Notes under the pieces: generated by a model
The model's database searches: none
The model's input: the letters and a program-made list of their open reading frames with translations, nothing else
Told to the model about the DNA's origin: nothing
Program-made: the position numbers and the translations under genes
From: JBGSQR01 sp964509295
Lineage (GTDB): Bacteria > Desulfobacterota > Desulfuromonadia > Geobacterales > Pseudopelobacteraceae
Reading direction: 5' to 3'
DNA: 64,000 bases
NCBI GenBank assembly: GCA_964509295.1
Contig: CAZDWS010000003.1
Coordinates: 124,001 to 188,000 of the forward strand
In this document: positions 17,525-26,098 of the stretch, one piece after another
Layout of the letters: every line of letters begins with the position of its first letter
Numbering within the stretch: the first letter of the stretch is position 1

Positions 17525-18330
17525 TTAAGATCCCGCCGATTGTAAATTCCTGCAGCAAGCGTTAGAACTAGAGCACAGTATAAAATTACATAAGTAATAT
17601 TTAGCACTAAAGATGAAGTCTGAGGCATTTTGTCTAAAGCAACTATAGCTCCCTTGTAATCAAATTGTGAAAAATTAGGGAAAACTAAAGTCAAACCGAC
17701 TAAAATCTTTTGTGCAATTGGTGAAGTACCTTTAAAAAATTCAATGGCCACGGGTAGGCCATTACATATAAGATAATAAGATAGTGTCACTAGTAACACT
17801 GAAAATCCACCCCGTAGCATACCGGAAAAGAGCACAATGGAACTCAAAATAATGGTTTCTATACTAAGAACACCCAACCAAGAGAGTAAATATTCCCACA
17901 CCCCCAGCCGACTAAAGAAGGATTCTCCGACCCAGGATTTTATTAGTACAAGCACCCCATATCCGATACCTCCAAGTAGAACATTAAGCAGAATCAATAA
18001 CAACAGAAGACCGGAAAAAACTCCGAGAACATATTCTGTACGTGACAATGGACGAGCCAGCAATGTATGAATTACACGTCGATCTTCGCCCCAACTCATA
18101 ACTTGCACCGCATGAAACAAAAGGAATACCAAACCGGCACACCAGCCAATGGTAACAATAAAGTCAGCAGTCACTCGTCCAATATCTCGTGGTACAAACG
18201 CGAAAAAAAACAAACCACTGAGTTCAATACCTAGTGACAATGTCACTACCCCCAACAATGCATGACGACGCAATCCGTCCACCACAACCAGTCTGGCTAA
18301 CGCAAATATTCGTTTCAAGTTTTTATTCAT
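17521..18330 (-). CDS. ABC transporter permease (ABC-2 type)
   Basis: Integral membrane protein of 269 residues with about six hydrophobic segments. A cytoplasmic loop reads S-W-G-E-D-R-R-V-I-H-T-L-L-A-R-P-L-S-R-T-E-Y, the pattern seen in ABC-2/NosY-type permeases. It overlaps both neighbours by 4 bases, so it forms a tight three-gene unit with the ATPase upstream and the unknown protein downstream. The exported substrate cannot be told from sequence. Confidence 0.78.
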   Translation of the reverse strand: MNKNLKRIFALARLVVVDGLRRHALLGVVTLSLGIELSGLFFFAFVPRDIGRVTADFIVTIGWCAGLVFLLFHAVQVMSWGEDRRVIHTLLARPLSRTEYVLGVFSGLLLLLILLNVLLGGIGYGVLVLIKSWVGESFFSRLGVWEYLLSWLGVLSIETIILSSIVLFSGMLRGGFSVLLVTLSYYLICNGLPVAIEFFKGTSPIAQKILVGLTLVFPNFSQFDYKGAIVALDKMPQTSSLVLNITYVILYCALVLTLAAGIYNRRDLK

Positions 18331-19073
18331 GGTTCCTTCACCTCAATGGAGCGTAAGAAACCTTCCACGATTGATCCGGTTCCAAAGAAATCTGAAAGCT
18401 CAGCAAGCGTGCCTTCAAATCGCTTTTCGCCTTTGTGCAGAATCAAAAGACGATCCGCTAGCCTGTCTACGTCCTCAAGAATGTGAGTACAAAAAAGAAT
18501 AGTCTTCCCTTGAACCTTCAAGTCCTGAATCAATTGTCCAATACTGGCACGGCCTATTGGGTCAAGTCCGCTCATCGGTTCGTCAAGAATCAACAGAGAA
18601 GGATCGTGTACAAGTGCTAAAACAAAACTGGCTCTTTGCTGCATGCCCTTAGAATATGTACTAATTGCTCGTTTACGGGCATCCCAAAGTTCAAGTACCT
18701 TCAGCCATCTTTCAGATTGTTCTGCCAAAACAGAGTTGGAAAGGTTGTGGGTAGAACCAACAAAACGAAGCATATCCAGTATTGTAAGGCTTGCAGGAAA
18801 ACTAGCAATCTCGGGAAGATACCCGATGTCATTCCGTAGAGTACTATCTTCTGGTGAGCTTCCATTCAATGATATAGAACCTTGGTCAGGACGAATAAAA
18901 TCCATAACCAAACGAATACAGGTACTTTTTCCTGCACCGTTGGCGCCAATCAGGCCCAATGTCTCACCCTTTCGGACAGAAAATGATACTCCACTGAGTG
19001 CAGGTTGGTTCGCTGATCCCAGTTCCCGTTCATAGGTTTTCCAGACACCGTTAAAAATAATGCTTTCAGACAT
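18327..19073 (-). CDS. ABC transporter ATP-binding protein (CcmA/NosF-like)
   Basis: Nucleotide-binding subunit of 248 residues. Walker A is G-A-N-G-A-G-K-S-T, the signature is T-Y-S-K-G-M-Q-Q-R, and Walker B reads L-L-I-L-D-E-P-M-S-G-L-D-P, all typical of exporters paired with ABC-2 permeases. I chose the ATG at 19073 because GGGGA lies 7 bases upstream; a GTG at 19085 is four codons earlier. It is separated from pilA by a terminator-like hairpin, so it may be transcribed partly by read-through from pilA. Confidence 0.85.
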   Translation of the reverse strand: MSESIIFNGVWKTYERELGSANQPALSGVSFSVRKGETLGLIGANGAGKSTCIRLVMDFIRPDQGSISLNGSSPEDSTLRNDIGYLPEIASFPASLTILDMLRFVGSTHNLSNSVLAEQSERWLKVLELWDARKRAISTYSKGMQQRASFVLALVHDPSLLILDEPMSGLDPIGRASIGQLIQDLKVQGKTILFCTHILEDVDRLADRLLILHKGEKRFEGTLAELSDFFGTGSIVEGFLRSIEVKEP

Positions 19074-19108
19074 GAAATTCCCCACACCATTTTATGCTTA
19101 ATTTTACT

Positions 19109-19142
19109 AAAACAGGGCGTCGGTGTTTTACCGGCGCCCTGT
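19109..19142 (-). terminator. Terminator-like hairpin after pilA
   Basis: A 13-base stem, acagggcgccggt pairing with its partner (one wobble pair), with a 5-base loop, followed on the minus strand by TTTT. It lies 25 bases after the pilA stop and 35 bases before the ABC ATPase start. It probably ends most pilA transcripts. Confidence 0.75.
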
Positions 19143-19166
19143 TTAATGAAAATTTAAGTAAACTAA

Positions 19167-19805
19167 TTATCTGGCCGTCCAGTTGCCTACTGGTAATCCA
19201 GGACCTACAACATTAGTAAAATCGTCTGCTGTTGTAGATGCAACAACAACTGCTGGTAACAATGTTGTTCCTTCTGAACCAGATGCAGCCTTGTTAAAAA
19301 CAGCTGTAGTATCACTATCAACACCAAAGTAAGTGTTGCCTGTAATATGCTTAGAAACTGCAGTAAATGTAGTATTGGCAAGTAAAGCAGCACCACCAAC
19401 ATTAGTACCAGCGCCAATCATAACGTTGTTACCCAAAGGGATCTGAATACCTCTGGTAACTCCATTAGCATCAGTAGCACTGATTGTAGGGATATTACCT
19501 GCACCACCATTTGGACCTGTAAGCACTTGTGCAGCAGCTGGCGGGCCACCTGCCCATGCAAGGAAAACAGGTGGATTAGCTTGCACAACAGCTTGAGTTG
19601 CACCAAAAACCTGTGCATCACCGAAAAGTGCAGCTTGTGAAGTGGCAAGACCACGAACGTCACTCTGCGCCGAGGCATTGAAGCCACGAGAACGATAAGC
19701 AGCAAACTGAGGAATGGCAATAGCTGCCAGGATGCCGATGATCGCTACAACGATCAAAAGCTCGATGAGGGTAAAACCTTGTCTGTTACGCATTTTGTTA
19801 AGCAT
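19167..19805 (-). CDS. pilA: Type IV major pilin, long form
   Basis: Prepilin of 212 residues. A 10-residue leader ending in R-Q-G precedes mature F1-T-L-I-E-L-L, with Glu5 present, so it is cleaved and N-methylated by PilD. The first 60 mature residues closely match Geobacter sulfurreducens PilA, with aromatics at positions 1, 24, 27, 32, 51 and 57. About 140 further residues form an Ala/Gly/Thr/Val-rich domain without cysteines; the short Geobacter pilin lacks this part. There are two in-frame ATGs (codons 1 and 5); ggag 7-8 bases before the first supports it. A sigma-54 promoter lies upstream and pilR is adjacent. Confidence 0.9.
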   Translation of the reverse strand: MLNKMRNRQGFTLIELLIVVAIIGILAAIAIPQFAAYRSRGFNASAQSDVRGLATSQAALFGDAQVFGATQAVVQANPPVFLAWAGGPPAAAQVLTGPNGGAGNIPTISATDANGVTRGIQIPLGNNVMIGAGTNVGGAALLANTTFTAVSKHITGNTYFGVDSDTTAVFNKAASGSEGTTLLPAVVVASTTADDFTNVVGPGLPVGNWTAR

Positions 19806-19876
19806 GGTTTATCTCCTTTGGGGTTTAGCTCTACATTGAAGAGCTTATGGAATGTGATTTCTTATAGTTTTAAGTT

Positions 19877-19892
19877 AGCAAAATACAAGCCA
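19877..19892 (-). promoter_or_regulatory. Sigma-54 promoter of pilA
   Basis: On the minus strand TGGCTTGTATTTTGCT has the GG of the -24 element and the GC of the -12 element exactly 10 bases apart, the fixed RpoN spacing. Predicted start is near 19866, giving a leader of about 60 bases. The neighbouring gene is pilR, an NtrC-type sigma-54 activator, which supports the call. Confidence 0.8.
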
Positions 19893-19984
19893 ATGTCAAG
19901 CATTACATAACATATCGATATAATTATATTTTATTTTCATGTTATACATACTGACTTTAAATACAACAATCACACGTCACAAGC

Positions 19985-20003
19985 AGTGACAATTAATGTC
20001 ACT
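19985..20003. promoter_or_regulatory. Palindrome upstream of pilA, candidate PilR site
   Basis: agtgaca and tgtcact form perfect 7-base arms around a 5-base centre; a further gtcac lies just beside it (about 19973-19980). The centre is about 115 bases upstream of the sigma-54 promoter, a usual distance for an enhancer. TGTC motifs are known in PilR sites of Pseudomonas. There is no T tract, so it is not a good pilR terminator. Confidence 0.5.
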
Positions 20004-20009
20004 TATATT

Positions 20010-21386
20010 TTAATCTTCTCCCGTATCCAAACCAAATTTTGCTAACCTGTACCGGAAAGAACGAAAAGACATCCCAAGCAGTTCCCCGGCCTTTTTCTTG
20101 GCCCCCCCAGTCTTCTCCAATGCTTTCAGCAGATATTGTTTTTCCAAATTCTCCAATAGCGGTTCCAGTTCCATGCCTTCATCCGGAATATTTATTTCAG
20201 TGGATAATGATGACGTATAAACAGCTCTTACCTGAGCAGGCAGATTGCTTTCTGTAATTATTGAGCAATCAAGTATCAGGCTGCGTTCGACCAGATTCTC
20301 AAGTTCGCGGATGTTTCCTGGAAAGGAGTAATTCATCAAAGCCTTAAGGGCTGCGTTCGTAATAACGTCACCATGTGGTTCGGAACTGCTATACTTTCTA
20401 AAAAAATGCTCCACAAGTATTGGTATATCTTCTATTCGCTCTCGCAATGCAGGAAGGTCGATTTGCACAACATTAACGCGATAGAATAGATCTTCACGGA
20501 AAGCACCAGCTTTGACACTACCCAACAGGTCACGATTGGAGGCTGTTAGAATTCGCACATCGGTTTTCTGAACCTGCGTTCCGCCGACACGCCTGAATTC
20601 CCTTTCCTGCAGGACACGAAGCAGCTTGGTCTGCATCAACAATGGCAGTTCGCTGATTTCGTCCAGGAAAAGAGTCCCCCCCTCCCCTTGCTCGAAAAGA
20701 CCGGCACGGTCGGCCACAGCACCGGTAAAGGAACCTTTTTTATGTCCAAACAGCTCACTTTCAATCAGAGATTCCGGAATAGCACCACAGTTGACGGCTA
20801 CGAATGGTTTTAAACGTCTTGGGCTGTTATCATGGATAGCTTTGGCAACCAGTTCTTTACCTGTGCCGCTTTCACCCAGAATCATTACAGAACTGCTACT
20901 GGGTGCGACCTTCTGGATCAGCTCAAATATTTCCCGCATTTTGGGACTGTTGCCAATTATTCCACAAAAACTGTCTCTATGCTGAACGGCCTGCTTGAGA
21001 AGGGTATTTTCGCGCTTGAGGTCGGATTTTTCCAGGGCGTTGCGAACAAGAATCTTGATTTCATCAATTTTAAATGGTTTGGCTATGTAATCGTAGGCAC
21101 CGAGTTTCATTGCTTCTACAGCCTGTTCCGCAGCAGAGAAGGCTGTCATCATCAATACTGCTGTTGCCGGCGACTTGGCCTTGATCCGTCCCAGCAATTC
21201 AATACCATTCAATCCCGGCATCTGAACGTCTGAGATGACAAGGTCAAACAGGTTGTTTTCCAGCATAGTAAGAGCTTCATTGGCACTGGAAGCCATGACA
21301 GCCTCATACCCTTCTCTTTCAAGAAGAATGGCCAGAAATTCCCGCATGCTCAATTCATCATCTACAATCAATATTCTGGTGTTCAT
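20010..21386 (-). CDS. pilR: Sigma-54-dependent response regulator PilR
   Basis: NtrC-type activator of 458 residues. Receiver domain 1-120 with D9/D10 and phospho-acceptor D53; AAA+ domain with Walker A G-E-S-G-T-G-K-E, the sigma-54 contact loop G-S-F-T-G-A and F-L-D-E-I-S; C-terminal Fis-type helix-turn-helix (A-G-E-L-L-G-M-S-F-R-S-F-R-Y-R-L). The activator loop has Ser in place of the usual Ala (GAFTGA), a change found in some active members. It should activate pilA directly downstream. The usual partner kinase gene pilS is not adjacent; instead the gene follows a MacB-like permease by 50 bases and may be cotranscribed with it. Confidence 0.88.
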   Translation of the reverse strand: MNTRILIVDDELSMREFLAILLEREGYEAVMASSANEALTMLENNLFDLVISDVQMPGLNGIELLGRIKAKSPATAVLMMTAFSAAEQAVEAMKLGAYDYIAKPFKIDEIKILVRNALEKSDLKRENTLLKQAVQHRDSFCGIIGNSPKMREIFELIQKVAPSSSSVMILGESGTGKELVAKAIHDNSPRRLKPFVAVNCGAIPESLIESELFGHKKGSFTGAVADRAGLFEQGEGGTLFLDEISELPLLMQTKLLRVLQEREFRRVGGTQVQKTDVRILTASNRDLLGSVKAGAFREDLFYRVNVVQIDLPALRERIEDIPILVEHFFRKYSSSEPHGDVITNAALKALMNYSFPGNIRELENLVERSLILDCSIITESNLPAQVRAVYTSSLSTEINIPDEGMELEPLLENLEKQYLLKALEKTGGAKKKAGELLGMSFRSFRYRLAKFGLDTGED

Positions 21387-21436
21387 GACATCTCCCAGAG
21401 GAATTATAAAATACTTTCAGCAAATACCAACTCAAT

Positions 21437-22594
21437 TTAACCGATTCTTCGCAATCCATCAGCAATTTTAATATTGATGGCCCGCCAGGCCGGAAAAATG
21501 GCGGCTACAACACCAATAATTATGGAGAAAAGCACATCCAGGTACAAAGTGGTCAGCTCAACCTGAAAAACCGGGAAAAAGGCTCCCATCTCATCACCGA
21601 ACTTTTGTGCTACCGGAAATGTCAGCAGTATTCCGATACAACAACCGAACAATGAAATCAACATTGATTCACCGAAAACCATACCGCCAATATGCCAGGA
21701 ACGAAAGCCCATGGCCTTGAATATGGCATATTCACCGATACGTTCACGTGCTGTCATTGCCATGGTATTTGCCACTACAGCCATGATAATCAGAATGACA
21801 ACAAAAGAGACAATCTGTATTGCTACAACTATCGCTTCGGTCATGGAAATGAAGCTCAATTGAAAGGCTTTCTCCGTTTCAGTTAGTGTTTCGGCCAGAG
21901 AATTTTTAAATAACCTGTCAACAGCAAGAGATGTTTCTGCAGCATCTTTCGGGCTTTTTAGCGCTATCAGGAATATTCCGGTCTGGTCAGCGCGGCGCGG
22001 AACGGTTTTTCTGAGGGTTTCATTCAGGTAAGCCCAGTGGAAAAACATCTGGGTTTCATCGGTGGACTTATCTACCCCTTCATAGATACCATGCAGCACA
22101 AACTCCCAGTTGCCTGGAAAGATAGTTCCTTTAAGAGTGATGTTATCTCCGATTTTCCAGCCGAAGCGTTCAGCCAGCTTCCTGCCTACAATGCATCCCT
22201 TGCGGTCACTCAGAAACAGGCGTTTCTGCTCCGGGGGCAATATAAATTCCGGGTATAAATCCAGATAGGATCTGGGTTCGATGGCAAAATTGGGGAAGAA
22301 ATTTTTCTCATTGACATATACACCACCAAACCAGTTGGCGTAACTGACTGATTTGACGCCTTCAACCTGTTTAATGCGTTCCTGGTAGGAAATCGGCAAA
22401 GAAAAAATAAGTGAAATGGAATTGCGTGTAATCAGTCGGCTTGCCGATGAAGAGTTGACTCCAGCGTACCATGCAGTAACAACAGTGCTTAACAAGCCAT
22501 ACGACAGAATGGCAATGGTAATGCCCAGAATAGTTAGACCTGTTCTGAGCTTGTGACGAAAAACATTTCTGAACAGAATCTTAAGCAGATACAT
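21437..22594 (-). CDS. MacB/FtsX-type ABC transporter permease
   Basis: Permease of 385 residues with one N-terminal membrane segment, a large periplasmic MacB_PCD-like domain (about 40-260) and three C-terminal membrane segments in the FtsX domain. Between them A-R-E-R-I-G-E-Y-A-I-F-K-A-M-G-F is the typical cytoplasmic coupling segment. It overlaps the ATPase gene by 14 bases. With the ATPase and adaptor upstream it forms a tripartite efflux or lipoprotein-release type system; the outer membrane partner is not in the window. Confidence 0.85.
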   Translation of the reverse strand: MYLLKILFRNVFRHKLRTGLTILGITIAILSYGLLSTVVTAWYAGVNSSSASRLITRNSISLIFSLPISYQERIKQVEGVKSVSYANWFGGVYVNEKNFFPNFAIEPRSYLDLYPEFILPPEQKRLFLSDRKGCIVGRKLAERFGWKIGDNITLKGTIFPGNWEFVLHGIYEGVDKSTDETQMFFHWAYLNETLRKTVPRRADQTGIFLIALKSPKDAAETSLAVDRLFKNSLAETLTETEKAFQLSFISMTEAIVVAIQIVSFVVILIIMAVVANTMAMTARERIGEYAIFKAMGFRSWHIGGMVFGESMLISLFGCCIGILLTFPVAQKFGDEMGAFFPVFQVELTTLYLDVLFSIIIGVVAAIFPAWRAINIKIADGLRRIG

Positions 22595-23282
22595 TGTTCA
22601 GCTCGCCCTTATCCAGGTGCCTTATCAGGTGAGCAGCTTCGGCTGCCCGTGGGTCATGTGTAACCATAATGATAGTTTTACCGAATTCCGCATTCAGGCG
22701 TGAAATCAGGTCAAGAATATCCTGGGCTGAGACCTTGTCCAGATCTCCCGTCGGCTCATCAGCCACCAGTATGGTTGGATCGGTTACTATTGCACGGGCA
22801 ATGGCTACACGTTGCTGCTGTCCGCCTGACAGTTGAGAGGGATAATGCTCCATACGATCTGCCAGACCGACGACAGAAAGAGCCGTATTGACATGCTCCT
22901 TGCGTTCAGAGCGTGACAGCGATGTCAGCAGCAGTGGCAATTCCACATTTTCAAATGCGGTTAACACCGGAATCAGATTGTAAAACTGGAAGATAAATCC
23001 CACATGGGCAGAGCGCCAGCGTGCCAGATCGCTTTCGGAGAGTGTTGCAATATCAACTCCGTTGATGGATATGGATCCGCTGTCTACAGTATCAATTCCG
23101 GAAATCAGATTGAGCAGCGTGCTTTTGCCTGATCCGGAAGGTCCCATCAGAGCCAGAAACTCGCCTTTCTCAATTTCAAAGGTGATTCTGTCAAGCACAA
23201 GGATGTTTTGACTTCCACGCGTATAGGATTTGGAGACATTATTAATATTAACTATGGTCTGTTTTGAATCCATGGCCATCAT
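22581..23282 (-). CDS. MacB/LolD-type ABC transporter ATPase
   Basis: ATPase of 233 residues. Walker A G-P-S-G-S-G-K-S-T-L, signature L-S-G-G-Q-Q-Q-R-V-A-I-A-R-A, and Walker B I-L-V-A-D-E-P-T-G-D-L-D are all characteristic of the LolD/MacB/FtsE group. Its start overlaps the stop of the adaptor gene as ATGA. Cargo is unknown; in this family it may be lipoproteins, peptides or antibiotics. Confidence 0.88.
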   Translation of the reverse strand: MMAMDSKQTIVNINNVSKSYTRGSQNILVLDRITFEIEKGEFLALMGPSGSGKSTLLNLISGIDTVDSGSISINGVDIATLSESDLARWRSAHVGFIFQFYNLIPVLTAFENVELPLLLTSLSRSERKEHVNTALSVVGLADRMEHYPSQLSGGQQQRVAIARAIVTDPTILVADEPTGDLDKVSAQDILDLISRLNAEFGKTIIMVTHDPRAAEAAHLIRHLDKGELNNVSA

Positions 23283-24490
23283 TTCTTTTCCGGCAGCGAA
23301 ACACTGGAACCATCTTTAAGCTTGTTCAGTGGTTTGATAGCAACCCTGTCACCGGATTTTACGCCAGTGACCTCAACCATATCACCAAACTTAACACCGC
23401 GTTTAACAGGGGTAAAAACAACCCTGTCCCCATTGAGCAGATAAACACCTTCAATATCGCCTGATTTAACAATTGCAGCCGGATTAATTACAATTCGCGG
23501 GCTTTGTTCGCTAGTTTTTGTTTCCCGCTCAAGAAAGGCAACCTTGGCACTCATCTCGGGCAAAACACGACTATCCTTGTCTATGAATTTAACCTTTACC
23601 ATTACTGAAGCCTTGGACCGGTCTGCAGTCGGAACGATCGTATGCACAACACCTTTTAAGCGGATATTCTGCAGAGCATCAAGGATGATTTCACATGGCT
23701 GCCCGTTCTTGACCGAGGCCAGATTTGATTCAGACACATCGGCCTCCACCATCAGAGAATCCAGATCAGCAATGGTTACTACCGCTGCCTTGGCATTGGC
23801 CGCAGCCCCGAGAGGCGTTATAATATCACCCACATCTGCATTTTTTGTTAACACAACAGAATCAAACGGGGCCCGGATCAGGGTATAATCGAAATTAACG
23901 TTGGAACTTTGCAGAGCAGCCTGTGCAGAGCGAACCCCAGCCTCAGCACCGGAAACAGCAGCTACAGCTCGCTTGTAGCGCGCCTCACTGATGTCAAATT
24001 CAGATTGGGCTACAATTCCCTGAATTAAAAGTTCCTTCTGCCGATTAAAAGATTTTTGAGCGTCCGCTCGTTCTACCAGAGCCTGCTCCAGGGAGGCCCT
24101 GCTATTTTGAACAGCTGCTTCACTCTGTCGTACAGCAGCTTCCAGATCCTTGTTTTCCAGGCGCGCAATGACCTGCCCAGCCTTTACCCTACTCCCCTCC
24201 TCAACACCAAGCCACTCCAGCCGACCTGTTGCTTTTGCAGCAACCGAGGCCTTACGCTGGGCAACCACATAACCACTGGCATTCAGCATTGTAAAAGATT
24301 GAGACGGATACACCTGTGCAACCGAGATAGTATCAATAGTGACCTTGGTATTTTTAAGTAGAAAAAAAATAACAACAACCACAATTAGAAAGGCAATTGA
24401 AACAATCAAACCGATTCGTTTTTTTTTAGATGGTGAACCAAGCTGCATACTTTTATCTATCGAAAGTTTGTTAAGTGAGTCAGAAGACAT
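23279..24490 (-). CDS. Periplasmic adaptor (membrane fusion protein)
   Basis: HlyD/MacA-type adaptor of 403 residues. A basic N-terminus is followed by one membrane anchor (about residues 26-44). A lipoyl-like half-motif (A-T-G-R-L-E-W-L-G-V-E-E-G-S-R-V-K-A-G-Q) leads into a long coiled-coil hairpin of about 85 residues, then the second lipoyl half (F-D-S-V-V-L-T-K-N-A-D-V-G-D), a beta-barrel and a membrane-proximal domain. It connects the MacB-like pump to an outer membrane channel. First gene of the operon that ends with pilR. Confidence 0.86.
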   Translation of the reverse strand: MSSDSLNKLSIDKSMQLGSPSKKKRIGLIVSIAFLIVVVVIFFLLKNTKVTIDTISVAQVYPSQSFTMLNASGYVVAQRKASVAAKATGRLEWLGVEEGSRVKAGQVIARLENKDLEAAVRQSEAAVQNSRASLEQALVERADAQKSFNRQKELLIQGIVAQSEFDISEARYKRAVAAVSGAEAGVRSAQAALQSSNVNFDYTLIRAPFDSVVLTKNADVGDIITPLGAAANAKAAVVTIADLDSLMVEADVSESNLASVKNGQPCEIILDALQNIRLKGVVHTIVPTADRSKASVMVKVKFIDKDSRVLPEMSAKVAFLERETKTSEQSPRIVINPAAIVKSGDIEGVYLLNGDRVVFTPVKRGVKFGDMVEVTGVKSGDRVAIKPLNKLKDGSSVSLPEKK

Positions 24491-24573
24491 ATTTTACCCC
24501 TAAAACTTTAACCATCATTTGCTGAAGTTAGCTAAACTTAGACCTGATCATTAATAGCACTAATATGAGATAA

Positions 24574-24588
24574 TGTGAATAGTTCACA
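24574..24588. promoter_or_regulatory. Palindrome TGTGAA-TAG-TTCACA between divergent genes
   Basis: A perfect 6+6 inverted repeat with a 3-base centre, in the 237-base space between the adaptor gene (minus) and eno (plus). Its position, about 85 bases upstream of the adaptor start and 140 upstream of eno, fits an operator. It resembles half of a CRP/FNR-type site (TGTGA) but the spacing is too short for a classic one. The regulator is unknown. Confidence 0.35.
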
Positions 24589-24623
24589 ATACTTCTGGTT
24601 GAATAAAAATTTTATCATTTATT

Positions 24624-24651
24624 TTGTTCCGGTGGCTGTAATTTTGATAAT
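24624..24651 (+). promoter_or_regulatory. Possible sigma-70 promoter of eno
   Basis: TTGTTC and GATAAT with a 16-base spacer, about 70 bases upstream of the eno ATG. It is the best plus-strand match in this AT-rich space, but AT-richness makes chance matches common. Confidence 0.4.
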
Positions 24652-24727
24652 TTTGTGTTATAGGAATTAAGTTAATTTGATCAACATGATCTCCAATAGC
24701 CAGACAAAAATCAACCAGGAGGCGATA

Positions 24728-26023
24728 ATGAGTGAAATAACCGATGTCTATGCCAGAGAAATTCTGGATTCACGCGGCAATCCAACCCTTGAAGTAGAAG
24801 TTTATCTTGAATCCGGTGCATTCGGTCGCGCAGCAGTACCTTCAGGAGCATCAACCGGTGAACGCGAGGCGCTGGAACTGCGTGACGGTGATAAAACACG
24901 CTATCTTGGCAAAGGCGTTCTCAAGGCAATAGACAATGTAAATGATATCATTGCCGACGAACTTATCGGCATGGATGCATCTGACCAGGTCGGTATTGAC
25001 ATGAGAATGTTGCAGATGGATGGCACGGAATACAAGAGCAAGCTGGGCGCCAATGCCATTCTCGGAGTATCATTGGCCGTAGCCAAGGCTGCTGCAGAGG
25101 AAGCAGGACAATCGCTTTATAAATATATCGGTGGGGCCAACGCCCGTGAATTGCCTTTGCCAATGATGAACATTATTAACGGTGGAGCTCATGCTGATAA
25201 TAATGTGGATATTCAGGAATTCATGATCATGCCTGCCGGCGCCAAATCCTTTGCCGAAGCCCTGCGCATGGGGGCAGAGATTTTCCACGCCCTGAAAACC
25301 GTACTAAAAGGCAAAGGCTACAACACCGCTGTTGGCGACGAAGGCGGTTTTGCTCCAAACCTTAAGTCCAACGAAGAAGCGCTGGAAGTCATCATGGAAG
25401 CCATCGTCAAGGCTGGCTACAAGCCTGGCGACGACGTACTTCTGGCACTGGACGTTGCATCTTCCGAACTGTTTAACAAAGAAACTGGTATCTACACCCT
25501 GGAAAATGAAACTCAGAAAGAAAAAACCAGAGAACAGATGGTTGATTTCTACGAAAATCTGGTCAACAAATATCCGATTATTTCCATCGAAGACGGCATG
25601 GCTGAAAATGACTGGGATGGCTGGAAACTGATGACTGACCGCCTGGGCAAACGCATCCAGATCGTCGGTGACGACCTGTTCGTTACCAACCCTGCAATTC
25701 TTAAAGAAGGAATCAAAAAAGGCATCGCCAACTCGATCCTGATCAAGCTCAACCAGATCGGCACATTAACGGAAACACTGGAAGCCATTGAAATGGCTAA
25801 ACGTGCCGGTTACACAACAGTTATTTCGCACCGTTCAGGTGAAACCGAAGACACCACCCTGGCCGACCTGGCAGTGGCTGTCAATGCAGGCCAGATCAAG
25901 ACCGGCTCGCTATGCCGCACGGACCGGGTTGCCAAGTACAACCAGCTGCTGCGCATTGAAGATGAACTTGATTACACCGCCCTGTTCAAAGGACATGATG
26001 TTTTTTATAATCTGAAAAAGTAA
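24728..26023 (+). CDS. eno: Enolase
   Basis: Converts 2-phosphoglycerate to phosphoenolpyruvate. The 431-residue protein starts S-E-I-T-D-V-Y-A-R-E-I-L-D-S-R-G-N-P-T. It shows the catalytic-loop segment G-A-S-T-G-E-R-E-A, the V-G-D-E-G-G-F-A-P region, and the S-H-R-S-G-E-T-E-D signature near the C-terminus. I chose the ATG at 24728 because AGGAGG lies 6 bases upstream; an in-frame start at 24677 would add 17 unconserved residues. The gene is followed by a strong terminator. Confidence 0.97.
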   Translation: MSEITDVYAREILDSRGNPTLEVEVYLESGAFGRAAVPSGASTGEREALELRDGDKTRYLGKGVLKAIDNVNDIIADELIGMDASDQVGIDMRMLQMDGTEYKSKLGANAILGVSLAVAKAAAEEAGQSLYKYIGGANARELPLPMMNIINGGAHADNNVDIQEFMIMPAGAKSFAEALRMGAEIFHALKTVLKGKGYNTAVGDEGGFAPNLKSNEEALEVIMEAIVKAGYKPGDDVLLALDVASSELFNKETGIYTLENETQKEKTREQMVDFYENLVNKYPIISIEDGMAENDWDGWKLMTDRLGKRIQIVGDDLFVTNPAILKEGIKKGIANSILIKLNQIGTLTETLEAIEMAKRAGYTTVISHRSGETEDTTLADLAVAVNAGQIKTGSLCRTDRVAKYNQLLRIEDELDYTALFKGHDVFYNLKK

Positions 26024-26040
26024 TTCTTACATACATAAAT

Positions 26041-26079
26041 AAAAAAGAGAGGCGGGAATTTTCCCGCCTCTCTTTTTTT
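26041..26079. terminator. Bidirectional terminator between eno and the Cache gene
   Basis: gagaggcgggaa pairs with ttcccgcctctc, with an A run on one side and a T7 run on the other, so it can end transcription from both convergent genes. Confidence 0.9.
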
Positions 26080-26098
26080 ATAATTTAAATATTATATT

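Noticed and set aside
19985..20003. Terminator of pilR
   Set aside because: The stem is AT-rich and no T tract follows on the minus strand; an operator role fits better.
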